Shown here one piece after another: positions 33,880 through 43,596 of a DNA stretch of 64,000 bases. The position numbers and the translations under genes were made by a program. The DNA comes from Xylona heveae TC161 (Eukaryota > Ascomycota > Xylonomycetes > Xylonales > Xylonaceae), in contig NW_017264204.1 in NCBI RefSeq assembly GCF_001619985.1, positions 127,983-191,982 of the forward strand, in the 5' to 3' direction. The notes beneath the pieces were generated by a model. The model was not told the DNA's origin, ran no database searches, and saw nothing but the letters and a program-made list of their open reading frames with translations. How positions within the stretch are numbered: position 1 is the stretch's first letter; each line of letters opens with the position of its first letter.

Positions 33880-36000
33880 TTATAATCTTCAGAATGTGGA
33901 TTTGTGAAGTAAACTCTCTGCAGCTGTGCGGCTCTTGTCTCCAAGCTCTGCTCGACATTGTTTAGCAGGTTTTCGTGTTCTGCTCTGTTTGCGTCCTGTC
34001 TGGCAAACTTCTACTCGAAAGAATGTCTGTAATTGGTAAATTCTGCTGATAGCTGTTCGAGCTTTTGCTTGAGGATTGATCATGGTTACTGGATCCTTGC
34101 TTCTGTGATTTTCGGATTCTAAAAAATCTTAGCTTTCCCTTATTTTAAAAGTACCCGGATTCATGAAAATTATATCAACATACAATCTTTTCCAACTCTT
34201 TTGCCATTTGTATGGCAGTATTAACAAATCTCTCCCCGCGAGCACCTTCATTAGGTACCTTATGTACTCTAACATCATGAAAAGTAACCTTTCCCCCCCA
34301 AATAATGGAGGCCTTGCTGGTTGTTTTACACAACTGAGGTAGTTCCTTTTCCTCGTTAGCAACTTGAAACAGCATAGTGACTCCATGTTCTCATATCCTC
34401 TCGAGGCTGATATTCTATACTTACTAGTTTCTCTTTCTCTAGCTCCCTCAGCCGATCTGCAAAGGGAATCAATGCCTGGAGTTTCTTGCCCTCATCTGAG
34501 ATGAGCAATCCCTCACGTTCATGGTAATTGGTCATTGTGCGTACAAGAAGCCAAGGTAGCTGGGTAGATTACAGTACGTATGGACACGTGCTGGCCGGCA
34601 TGTATCGCAGTCAGACACAAGGACGACACGGCCACCACCAACATGCCAACTCTGTCAACTCACCATACGCAAGGTATGGTGAGTGTTTCCAGGGTAAAAC
34701 CCTAACTGGCCAAATGGGCCTCACGGGCCACTGCCATATTAGCCAGATAAAGGTAAAACGTAGGACCAAGGTTCAGGCCATGGATCGGTGGAAACATGAA
34801 AATGTGAGGATTCAGAACTCGACGACTCCACGAGAATGCTAGGAATTGTGGAAGACCGCAAGCGTGGCCCTGAGGGATCCACGAATACTCGAGTCCATGA
34901 TCTAACAGTTGGCGAATCAGCTATGCAAGAGCACGGTATTTTCTCAGTAAAGTCTTGTTCCTTGTTTTCTCGTCATTTTTGTATAGCAAAGCCGTGTAGA
35001 TAGTTTTCAAGCGCAGGTTTTCATCTGGAGGATTAGCCACTCGGAGCAGCTCAATGGCCAGAGTTCATGTACATGAATCATGACTGCAATTCTTGACGTC
35101 TCAATTTGCTTCAGACGCTTGATCGTCCATTTGAGAATCTTTCCTGAATGCGTTTGTAAAGCTGATTTTCAGCAATTTTGAGTCGGAGCCCTCTGCTTTC
35201 CGCTTTTTATAAGCTCAGAGTCTCAGAAGCACAGGAAATTCTGTTTTCCTGGCCAAAAGAGCTGAAAACTGCCTTAGTGCTCGTATTGAGAGCGTCTTCT
35301 TGAAAGCGACCAAGATTTCCAAAGTGCCGGTTACTTCTTTTCGTAGGTTTAGTTTCGATTGGTTCAGAGTTGCACAAGACCATTTATGAAAAAAACAAAT
35401 AATTCTGCAGGCTGCTGCGCCGAAGCATTTCAGCTTCGAATTCCTCCGTTGCTTTAGCTGCTAGCACGTCGGAGGAAAGCTGTCCTCAAATGGATGGAAC
35501 TTGTTCGCTCAATATCATTGTAATTTATTATCTGGCAGCCCTGCAGCAATCATGTGTCTTATCTGATGAAACGATAGGTGATGTAATCTCGTCGAAGGTT
35601 TCAAAAAGTGGCTTTATGAGATAGCCATTGCAAAGGAGAAATACAATCTGGCAATTTCGATATTGGCAAGTACTGCCTTGAGTTGATAAACTTGATTGTA
35701 ACCAAAACAAAATACGGCGCAAGGTTGGTGATTCTCTTCGAGCAGGCGGGAACCTAGAATCGTTGATTCTTGGCTGATGGCGTGCGCTAGATTTTAGCTC
35801 TTTGCTGTTCTTTCAAGAACAGGCTGGTTGAAAACTTGGATATCTAAGCTTCCAAGAGTATCAGTCTTCCAATCATTGATTCACCAGCAAAACGCCTCAA
35901 ACTGTAGTTGACGCGTTACCGCGACTCTATTTGGCGGAACTGGCCAAGCGTTTCCCTCAATCTCATCAAGTAGCTTCCACGTGGGTGGTGAGTTTTAAAA
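33880..36000 (-). pseudogene. Decayed coding region, coiled-coil protein family unknown
   Basis: On the minus strand, protein-like stretches recur in order but in different frames. They are QVYQLKAVLANIEIARLYF (about 35700), AAKATEEFEAEMLRRSSLQN (35460), GLRLKIAENQLYKRIQERF (35200), ENLRLKTIYTALLYKNDEK (35000) and LISDEGKKLQALIPFADRLR (34490). A GTAAGT...AAG intron follows, then LPQLCKTTSKASIIWGGKV and FHDVRVHKVPNEGARGERF (34300), and last the heptad-rich ARQDANRAEHENLLNNVEQS (33970). Helix-rich, Leu/Glu/Lys-heavy composition suggests coiled coil. Several stops and frame changes make a working product unlikely. Part of it (LPxxCK...ASI...HDxR) resembles the decayed gene at 18719-19493. Whether it is one gene or two is not clear. 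Confidence 0.4.
34540..34915. other. GC-richer segment interrupting the decayed coding region
   Basis: Coding-like minus-strand sequence stops on both sides of this segment. It has no coding signal, is richer in GC, and carries GGCCAAATGGGCC/TCACGGGCC-like motifs. It may be an inserted element or simply a lost part of the gene; no terminal repeats or target duplication found. Confidence 0.25.
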
Positions 36001-36772
36001 GTCTATCATTCTTCGATTAATACGTTTAAATTTATTCGGGTTTTCTTTGCTTATTCGATCTCGCTTTGCTGATCTGGGCTGCTCCTCGTGCTCTCGCTCT
36101 TCGAGTGTTCCATCAAAGTCAGAACAAGTAACTGGGCATACGGTGCGTAAGTAAATTAGTAAGTTAGTTCATACATTAGCAGCGTATTCGAATGGAGCTG
36201 CTAGACGACAATGCAGACACGTAACTTCACAAAATACCGATGAATGAGTATGAGAAGTGATATGTGTTTTAAAAATCGTTTTATATTGTTTATCGGGCCT
36301 AGCCACAGAGGCGGCCTATAAGGTTGGTTATTTTGAGATGAGAAGTTGCGTTTGATTACTCTTTTTGATCGACGAGCGACAAGAGTGAGAGCGGCAAGTG
36401 GCGCGCCAAACTCCTAACATATGCAAAGATCTGACACGCAAAAGATGATGAAAAGGAAATCTCGTGAATGTGCATCGTTTCAACTCATGACCGAGAAAGG
36501 AAAATATTAAAACTCAATGTAAGAGTCAAATCGAAACTGAGACGCGAGATGCTGGGCAATGCGAAAGGCGCAGCAGGTCTGGGTGTCTAGTAATGAATCC
36601 GCAATTCGTAGAAGAGCCGCGACGTATAGTGCGTCCGTAAACTTTAGGTGGTCGGACAAGCCAGTAAAGTCGGAAAACTTTCCCCGGCGGAAAAAAGGTC
36701 GATAAATAGAAAAGAGGAATGAAAAGGCTCGAGAAAAACTTTTCGAAATGGCCACAAAGATGCAGAACATGT
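36001..36772. other. Intergenic, no gene seen
   Basis: Sequence between the decayed region and the 3' end of the threonine aldolase gene. No supported frame. Confidence 0.45.
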
Positions 36773-38181
36773 CTAGTATGAGGAATACATGTTGCGGAAG
36801 TCCTGGGAATTTTTGATTCGCCCATTGGCATGCCGTCGAGAGTCTGACAGAATATGCCTGAGGAAACCAGTCATTCTGTCAAGAGCTTCGTCGGTGATTT
36901 CTGTAAGAGAAACAAAAAATGTAAGTCTATGTGCATTCGGTGGAGCGCGAGGGGTTGTATTTATAGGCTTGGGAGGCCTGCCAAAGAGGTGGAGGAAAAC
37001 CAAGTTGCCAGGTGAATGGATATGAAAGACTTACGATAGTGAACAATCATTCGGGGTCCACGCAGACGCAGGCCCCATTCCTCGCCTTGCTTCACCCATT
37101 CTTGTGGGGAAATACCAGCGGCGCTCAGGTCAACCCAGACGTGATTTGTCTGAGCGGGCAGAACCAGCTGCCCGCCGAGTTCCTCCCAAACCTCTGCGAT
37201 TCTTCGGGCATTCTCGTGACTCTTCCTGAGCAGAACAGCCTCGGAGCCGTTAGGGTCTCTGCCAAAGGCTTCATCGAGAGCGGCCCAAGCCATGCAGGTG
37301 ACGATGCCGGGCTGCCGTACGTGTCCACCAATGCTCTTCATGATCCATTTAGAGTGAACGATAAAGTCATCCGATCCAACCAGAATACTGCCAACGGGGG
37401 CACCAAGTCCCTTGGTGAAGCACATAGTGACACTATCTGCCTCGGCACATATTTCCGGAAGGGTACAGTGGCCAGCGGCAACAGATTCCCACAGGCGGGC
37501 ACCGTCAATGTGGACCTTAATTCCATGTTGACGGGCAAACTGACAGATTCGCCGAACCTCATCAAGAGGCATTGTCACACCTCCAAGCGGGTTCTCGAGG
37601 TGAATCAGCCGTGTAGGGCAGTGAAACACGTCTCCACGTTCCTCGAGGACAACATTCTCCTTGATGTCTTCAAGTGTCAGATAAAGCCCATTTCGGGGCA
37701 TCACACTCTGCACCAGCGCTCCGGTCAAGCTCGCAATACCACCAGCTTCGAACAATAACGCATGACTACGCTTGTCACAGAGAACAGCCATGGGATGCCG
37801 CGTAAGATGGGAGCGAAATGCCAGCTGGTTCCCCATGACTCCAGAGAGAGCAAACAAAGCCGCCTCTCGTCCGGTAATCTGGGCGAGATGCCGCTCGAAG
37901 GCAGTCATACCACCCTCATTCCAAGCGTCATCAAGTAGAACGTTTTGAACGGATTGAAGCATAGCGTGCGTAGGAGTTGTTACGGTATCACCTTGACAAT
38001 TGGCCGTATCGTCAGTGTGTTATTCTTCCCTTCCCAATTAAGGGAGATCAACGGTGAACTCACTGCGGAAGTCGGCGGCAGACGTGCCGGGCTGCTGCCA
38101 CGAATTGGACCTGACACCATTGGACTTGGGGTGATCCAGTCCATTGGTCGTCTGCTTGTCTGCAAGTTCAGGTACCGTCAT
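36773..38181 (-). CDS. L-threonine aldolase (low specificity)
   Basis: Three exons on the minus strand (38064-38181, 37035-37991, 36773-36900) give 400 aa. The first intron splits and then restores the family signature DFRSDTVTTPTHAM. PLP enzyme landmarks: LALSGVMGNQL-like glycine loop (FALSGVMGNQLAFRSHL), LENPLGGVTMPLDEV, VHIDGARLWESV (Asp-Arg that hold PLP and carboxylate) and SVTMCFTKGLGAPVGSIL, where Lys forms the Schiff base. The enzyme splits threonine/allo-threonine into glycine and acetaldehyde. The N-terminus before DFRSD (about 35 aa, Ser/Gln-rich) shows no strong targeting signal, so it is probably cytosolic. A complete Tc1-type element is inserted about 600 bp upstream of its start. 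Confidence 0.93.
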
Positions 38182-38779
38182 CCTGTCCGATGATGAGATC
38201 GGTTTTCAGGGTGATTTGGAAGAGTTGAGATATAGAGGTCCAGCGTATGTGTTGAACACGCCACCAAGGTCAAAGATGTGTCATGGTGGACGGACGAGCC
38301 TTTAAAAGTGGTCTGGATGTGTGGGCAGGGACGCCGGGCCTACTAAACAGTGCAAACCACAGATTATGACTACTAAGGTTGCTGTACTACTTACTACGGG
38401 CTCTATGTGCAACGCAACGGAAACGCATCATTAACTAAGAACCGGATAATGGTGGGGCCCAAAAAGGCCCCTCGCACAAGGCACCGCATCAAAAAATATT
38501 CTTATGAGGGAAATGGCTATTTTTTCTCGTTTGGCCATCATCGGGAACGTGGCTGCCCACCAACCGGCGCCGGCAGAAGGACTTTTGAGAAGAAATGGGT
38601 TTAGTCAATGAAAAATGGCAAGAGTGTGACTAACGTTTTCTCATCTGGAAGCTTCGGTTTGTATCGGAGTTCTGTTTGATCCACTTAATCTTATCTGATC
38701 CACCGTCCTGCGCTATCCACCAGCTCCCTCGGTTCTACTGAGTAATCTTACCGGTTGCCGGACCGGTTTCACCGGGGGG
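38182..38779. other. Upstream region of the threonine aldolase gene
   Basis: It holds the aldolase promoter and the left flank of the transposon. A run of six G (38774-38779) directly adjoins the left inverted repeat. No gene seen. Confidence 0.45.
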
Positions 38780-38890
38780 CAACGCTGTTGACAAAAGGGT
38801 TGGCGTGGGTGGGACTTAGGTCATCTGGTCGGTGCGGTCGGAGGTACATCTGGAGGATAGGGGGATACACACGCGATGGCATCAACAATG
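38780..38890 (+). repeat. Left terminal inverted repeat of the Tc1-type element
   Basis: 111 bp beginning CAACGCTGTTGACAAAAGGG and ending GGCATCAACAATG, identical to the reverse complement of 40000-40110 at every base compared. Long for a Tc1-type element (commonly 20-100 bp). Confidence 0.93.
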
Positions 38891-38901
38891 CCATCACCAT
38901 C

Positions 38902-39960
38902 ATGCCTCCTGGTGTTCCATGGGATACTCCTCAACGAAATAGTGTCATTCATTTCAAAATCCAGAACCTATCAAATAAAGATGTCTCCGAAAAAACTGGT
39001 GTCCCTTCTCGAACTGTGAGCAGGATATTCAATGCATTTCTTGAGGTAGCAGCACGTACTCGTCATGTGCAAAACCACACTGGTCGGCCCAAGAAGATAA
39101 CTCCTGAAATGATAAAGTCAGTGATCCCACAGCTCAATTGCTATTGCATGCGTTCCCTGAGCTGGGAAGAGCTCTTAGAAGAGCTTGGATGGGAGATATC
39201 TTCTCGCACATTACAGCGGGAGATGAATAGACATGGTTATTTCAAGCATCAGGCTTCAAAGAAGAGATACTTGACTGCAGAGCAACAACACAAAAGAGCC
39301 AATTTTGCAGCAGAACACCAGCATTGGGACCTCAAGAAATGGAAATCTGTCTTCTTTACTGATGAGGTACATTTTGCCCTCAATATGACTGGGACAGACT
39401 GGGTCATTCAGACAAAAGGAGAGTGTTACTGTGTGGAATGCATACAATTCAACTTCAAAAAATCACCAGCATTATTCCATTGTTGGGCCATGGTTGGCTT
39501 TGGGTACAAATCCAAGCTTGTTTTCTATGATACAGCTGCTCGAGGAGGCAATTTGACACAGGAAGAATATAGGGATAAAATTCTAAAGGAGCACGTAGCT
39601 CTAGAATTCAAAAGGCTTCAGCAAGAAGGTCAATACAAAATCCTACAAGAAGATGGAGATGGCAGCCATGGAACCCAAAGCTTGTGCAATCCTGTTCGAG
39701 AATACAAGAATGATCAAGGCATCAACCATTTCATGAACTGGCCACCATATTCAGCAGACCTGAATATTATTGAGAATGTATGGAGGATTTTGAAACAACG
39801 GGTAAAGCGCTGGAAGGCTCGCACGGAAGAGGAGCTCAAGAATGCTATCTTAGTTGAATGGGATACAATCAGTCAGGAGGAAATCAATAAGCTTGTTGAA
39901 TCTGTGCCACAGCGCATTAGAAAAATGTATGAGCGACAGGGGAATCATACAGGTCATTAA
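38902..39960 (+). CDS. Tc1-type DDE transposase
   Basis: 352 aa from the ATG at 38902; the frame is open further upstream into the inverted repeat but without an ATG. An N-terminal helix-turn-helix (QNLSNKDVSEKTGVPSRTVS) and a second DNA-binding segment (TGRPKKITPEMIKSVIPQL...WEISSRTLQREMN) precede the catalytic domain. Catalytic residues: Asp in VFFTDEVHF, Asp in ILQEDGDGSHGT, and Glu in YSADLNIIENVWRILKQRVK. No stop or frame change is visible, so the enzyme may be active. It would cut at the element's inverted repeats and reinsert it. Confidence 0.9.
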   Translation: MPPGVPWDTPQRNSVIHFKIQNLSNKDVSEKTGVPSRTVSRIFNAFLEVAARTRHVQNHTGRPKKITPEMIKSVIPQLNCYCMRSLSWEELLEELGWEISSRTLQREMNRHGYFKHQASKKRYLTAEQQHKRANFAAEHQHWDLKKWKSVFFTDEVHFALNMTGTDWVIQTKGECYCVECIQFNFKKSPALFHCWAMVGFGYKSKLVFYDTAARGGNLTQEEYRDKILKEHVALEFKRLQQEGQYKILQEDGDGSHGTQSLCNPVREYKNDQGINHFMNWPPYSADLNIIENVWRILKQRVKRWKARTEEELKNAILVEWDTISQEEINKLVESVPQRIRKMYERQGNHTGH

Positions 39961-39999
39961 TTAGCTGAATTGAATTTCATCGCATCTATCTATTGATCC

Positions 40000-40110
40000 C
40001 ATTGTTGATGCCATCGCGTGTGTATCCCCCTATCCTCCAGATGTACCTCCGACCGCACCGACCAGATGACCTAAGTCCCACCCACGCCAACCCTTTTGTC
40101 AACAGCGTTG
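40000..40110 (-). repeat. Right terminal inverted repeat of the Tc1-type element
   Basis: Exact reverse complement of 38780-38890. The bases just outside are GGGG followed by AAATGAGG. Confidence 0.93.
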
Positions 40111-40493
40111 GGGGAAATGAGGGACAACATTGTGCCTTGATGGTTGTTACCGACCGGAGGGGCTTTCTCTGGTTAACTATCCGTCGCACGGAAGTAGGCG
40201 CACCTTTGGCCCAATTAGCCCGACGACGATCCTCCGCGTGCCTGGCATGGGATCTAACTGTACCTTGCTGTAGGTGTGCGAAGGTAGGCACGCAGCAGCC
40301 ACTCGATTTCGCATCACCGTGCCGGGAACATGGAACGAAGCTTGAGACATTCATTCAATTGAAGCTCAATTTTCAGCAAGCATCCCGCAACACAAGTCAT
40401 TGTCACCGTGGAGCGGAAAAGTGCAAAATGGTAATACAATAGGATTTATGGCGTGGTAATATTTGGGATAGATCTTCCCTCCAAATTGGATTC

Positions 40494-40760
40494 CTACCTG
40501 TTCCGATAGCAACGAAAACAAGGTCCAATAAAGTCTTCAAGCCTTTCGAGAAGATCAATCGCCTCGAGCTGCTTGTTTTGAGCGTACCACATCTTGGCTG
40601 TTCTCTTTAAGGCTTTGTCCATGTTACTCCGTACATCATTCAAAAAAGTCCTGACCGGACACGTTGTATATGCCACCCTGCCACTTTACGAAATTGCCAT
40701 ATGGAAATTCACTGATATTATAAAGTTGCTTGGGGAAAGCTCCATAAGTTATTCATCTTT
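40494..40760 (-). pseudogene. Orphan coding-like fragment
   Basis: Minus-strand frame without an ATG at its left part: YNISEFPYGNFVKWQGGIYN, then SGQDFLNDVRSNMDKALKRT and AKMWYAQNKQLEAIDLLERL, ending FIGPCFRCYRNR with a stop at 40494. Amino-acid usage looks coding rather than random, but an in-frame stop precedes it at about 40755 and no donor/acceptor pair was convincing. It may be the tail of a decayed gene or a terminal exon. Family unknown. Confidence 0.3.
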
Positions 40761-41039
40761 CTCTATTGCATTTGAGCTGGGCAAACTAAATTATCCTACT
40801 CAGAACCTATCTGTCTCATGTAGTATTCGTCCGAGGGGTCTGGGGTTGGGTTCTCGCTTGGCGAAACCGACTGCGTCATCGTTGACTACGACCAAACAAT
40901 TCCCCAAACCGGTTGTTCGAGGTTCCTTCCTCCGCTGTGCAAATAAACTTATCCTCTGTTCTGTTACCTTGTGGAAGGCATCTATTGCTCATACAACAGA
41001 CCAGATCCTAAGAAATCTATTCGTTCTCCCACAGCATCA

Positions 41040-41408
41040 ATGGATTGCCTTCCCATCCCGTTTGTTTGTTTCCAGTGCGGTACCGACCAAAATCCGTGTC
41101 ACTGTAAGGTCGTTGGGCCGACTCTCGGATTTGGTGTCGCCATTGTCATGGCTGTAAGTTGTCGACGATTAACAGCGTAACGAGGAGCCATTGACTCATC
41201 TGTCAACCTCTAGGTCGTCTGCTGGCCTGCATCCATCTTCTGCGGCTGCTGTGCGACAGACACAGGCAAAAAGTGAGTTTTCCTCCGCCCTAGCTATTGG
41301 AATTGGCCTCTCTGTCGTCTCTTAATTGTACTAATTATATATTTTCCCAGGATGCTTGCTGCTCCTGCAGACTCCAGTGGGGCGGTCAGTAATGCAATTC
41401 CTTTCTGA
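41040..41408 (+). CDS. Small cysteine-rich membrane-like protein, 76 aa, function unknown
   Basis: Three small exons (41040-41153, 41214-41272, 41351-41408) join in phase to a 76-residue protein. It starts MDCLPIPFVCFQCGTDQNPC with a CxxC pair and a further CHC, followed by KVVGPTLGFGVAIVMAV, a likely membrane or buried helix. VCWPASIFCGCCATDTGKK then carries four more Cys. The tail is small and polar and ends AIPF. Phase-correct GTAAGT/TAG and GTGAGT/CAG introns and the clean stop support a real gene. No signal peptide is obvious. I do not recognise a named family; the Cys-rich ends around one helix suggest a lipid- or metal-linked membrane protein, which is inference. Confidence 0.6.
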
Positions 41409-41933
41409 TTAGACGCGTTGCCGAAAAAAACGACGATGGATGCCCCAGAGTAGTCCTTCATTAAATCATGACGATTGAAGAATTGGGTCTTAAGATATCA
41501 ATGGCGTTTCAGGAATACTGTTCACCGAGGGCTATAATTTGCTGTTAATTTTGAGGAGCCCAAGCAAGGTATCGGTTTCTCAAACCGCCGCTCACTCCTT
41601 CAGCACTAAAGGCTTGGGACTGGGATGGAGATTATTATTATAAATACTTATCACTATTGATGATTTAGGTGGAATTCTCGCTTTCGCACAGCCGGACAGG
41701 GGTTAAGCAAGCCGCAAGCCCAACAAAGATAACCACTCTGTACAGTGAATTATGAACGTAGGATACCGTTGCCTCCAGGTCTTTATAGGTGGAAATGTAG
41801 CTTCTCCTTCCGTTATTTACTTGTCTTTACCGGTCCCTCAAAGTCGCTCATTTTGAGATATTGTTATAAGATACTTGTTGAATTGCTGTTAAATGCACAC
41901 TTCACGATTCACAGCTACATCCAAGGACATTCA
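41409..41933. other. Short intergenic stretch
   Basis: About 500 bp with no coding frame recognised, between the two small genes; probably the promoter of the 162-aa gene. Confidence 0.4.
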
Positions 41934-42493
41934 ATGGCTTCTCGTCCGTCATTCGAGGATCTGAAGCCATTTCTAGTCGCCGAAAATGTATTCGTGTTCC
42001 TTCCTCCAGTGATTCCTGACTCTTCAACCAAGCTAGAATATTTTCTCTCCTATACAGCGAACGAGAGGGTCGATCAGACCGCACAGTTCTTGCTAGTGGA
42101 TATTCTCGCGACCCAGGCATGGGAGATTCACGCCTGGCCTGGCAAGAATACTATCTTGACAGACGAGGACTTCCAACAGCTCATAGAAGACTTCTGTTCA
42201 GAACACACTGCGTCAAAAACCACTCGTATTCGAGAACTTGAGCAAGACGGAGAGGCCGTGGATGAGGTCTCGTTGATTCAGATACCAGATAGAATTCAGG
42301 GTACGATAATATTTTCGAATTTTCGAATCTGCGCGAGTTGAGATCATGCTTTTACTCATTCTACAAACTAGACCCTCAAAAGCCAAGCACGCAAGGCTCT
42401 TCTATCAAAACCACGCCCATGACTCCGCCAAACCAAGGCAACAAAGGAAGGCGCATCAGTGCCCCATTTCGTTATTACAGACCGGGGAAATGA
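41934..42493 (+). CDS. Hypothetical protein, 162 aa
   Basis: Two exons (41934-42300, 42372-42493) fit in phase across an intron with GTACGA donor and CTACAAACTAG acceptor. It starts MASRPSFEDLKPFLVAENVF, then a globular-looking part (LEYFLSYTANERVDQTAQFL, VDILATQAWEIHAWPGKNTI) rich in aromatic and acidic residues. A short charged linker follows, then a disordered basic tail (TTPMTPPNQGNKGRRISAPF) ending YYRPGK. No family recognised, no membrane helix or signal peptide. The ORF extends upstream without need; the ATG at 41934 is the first that precedes coding-like sequence. Confidence 0.55.
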
Positions 42494-43596
42494 ATGTTTG
42501 TTAGCTCTGTGCAGGACTTTGAATCTGGAAACAAACAAACACAAATCCTTTTGTTCATGTGCATGCTACTGCTTGGGGTATTATTTCATGAGCAGAGATT
42601 ATTCAGATGGTGAAGGAGAACGTGTATAATGCATCTGACAGTGGTAAACTTTCCAAGACATTTACTGGTACAAAGCTTTTTTCTAATCTGTCATCTTCGA
42701 CCGGTTCTTCTGTTGTTAGCACCTAAAAGAATCCTAGGTTGAGCCAGCTAATAGAGCTGGATGCTGAGGCTGGATACTTGACCAGATCGTGTGCTGCTGC
42801 TAATAAGGCCATCTGGCTTAGAGTAACCTTGATAAATGGCATCGTAAACAGATCCACATTTCTTATGCTTCGAATGCTTCGAGAGACATCTTTGGTGAGC
42901 TTAAAGGGTCGACTGGCACTCTGAAAGATGCACCTAATGCGTCGTGGAACATTAATGACGCTGACAAAGTCAAGCCAGCATAGCCAGTGGGTTTTGCGGC
43001 TTTCTTAACGCACAATGAAAGGCAGAACGGACCGTCAGGAAAAAGACTGAGTCATTCATTATCTCGGGCGCCTTTCTATTTACCGTACTGCTGACAGATA
43101 TCAGATAGAACCACGTTTGGGAGAAGCTAAAACATTTGATTTGGCCAAGCCACAAGCTGGTGGCGACAGCTTCTGAAGCTGTGACCGATAAACAAAGATT
43201 ATCAGGAGAAGTTCAACTAGGGACGGGTAGATAGCCGATTCATTGTGGAGGAATTGACGTGGATTGGCATCAAAAGATCGTACAGCCACATTTATTTCTT
43301 CACGAGAGGTGGATTGTTTTATTTCTGGTTAGGCTCACAGGTCTAGGCAGAGGCAGTCACAGTCCAAGATTGGCAATTAGTCTCAGGGGTCGAGCAGCCG
43401 AGCAAGACAGTCCTAACTCAAACATGAACTCCCCCGTCTCCGCCGACACAAAACGGAGCTTCTTTCGCTTCCCGCGCTCCACCCGTTCGGCAGCTTCCCC
43501 CATAGGTCCACTTTGGCGGGGAGGTATTATATACCTTGACCTCGCTCATGACCCAGCAACGCTCCTTTCTCGCTATTCATTGCCATCAGTCGATTC
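42494..43596. other. Intergenic, no gene confirmed
   Basis: Upstream of the bZIP gene. A + strand stretch at 42740-42850 looks weakly protein-like but is too short to assign. Otherwise no supported feature. Confidence 0.4.

Larger units (their letters stand above)
38780..40110 (+). mobile_element. Tc1/mariner-superfamily DNA transposon, apparently complete
   Basis: 1,331 bp bounded by perfectly identical 111-bp inverted repeats (38780-38890 and 40000-40110) around one uninterrupted transposase gene. Identity of the repeats and the intact frame indicate recent insertion. The expected TA target duplication is not seen at these edges: both flanks are G runs (six G on the left, four on the right), so a GGGG duplication or slightly different true ends are possible. 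Confidence 0.88.

Noticed and set aside
38755-38901. Longer transposase start inside the left inverted repeat
   Set aside because: That part of the frame lacks an ATG and simply translates the terminal repeat.
42739-42905. Short + strand frame with AAANKAIWLR, faintly like the RNase H end of a Copia-type retroelement
   Set aside because: Only about 50 residues with a weak likeness; no neighbouring domains or terminal repeats seen, so not called as an element fossil.
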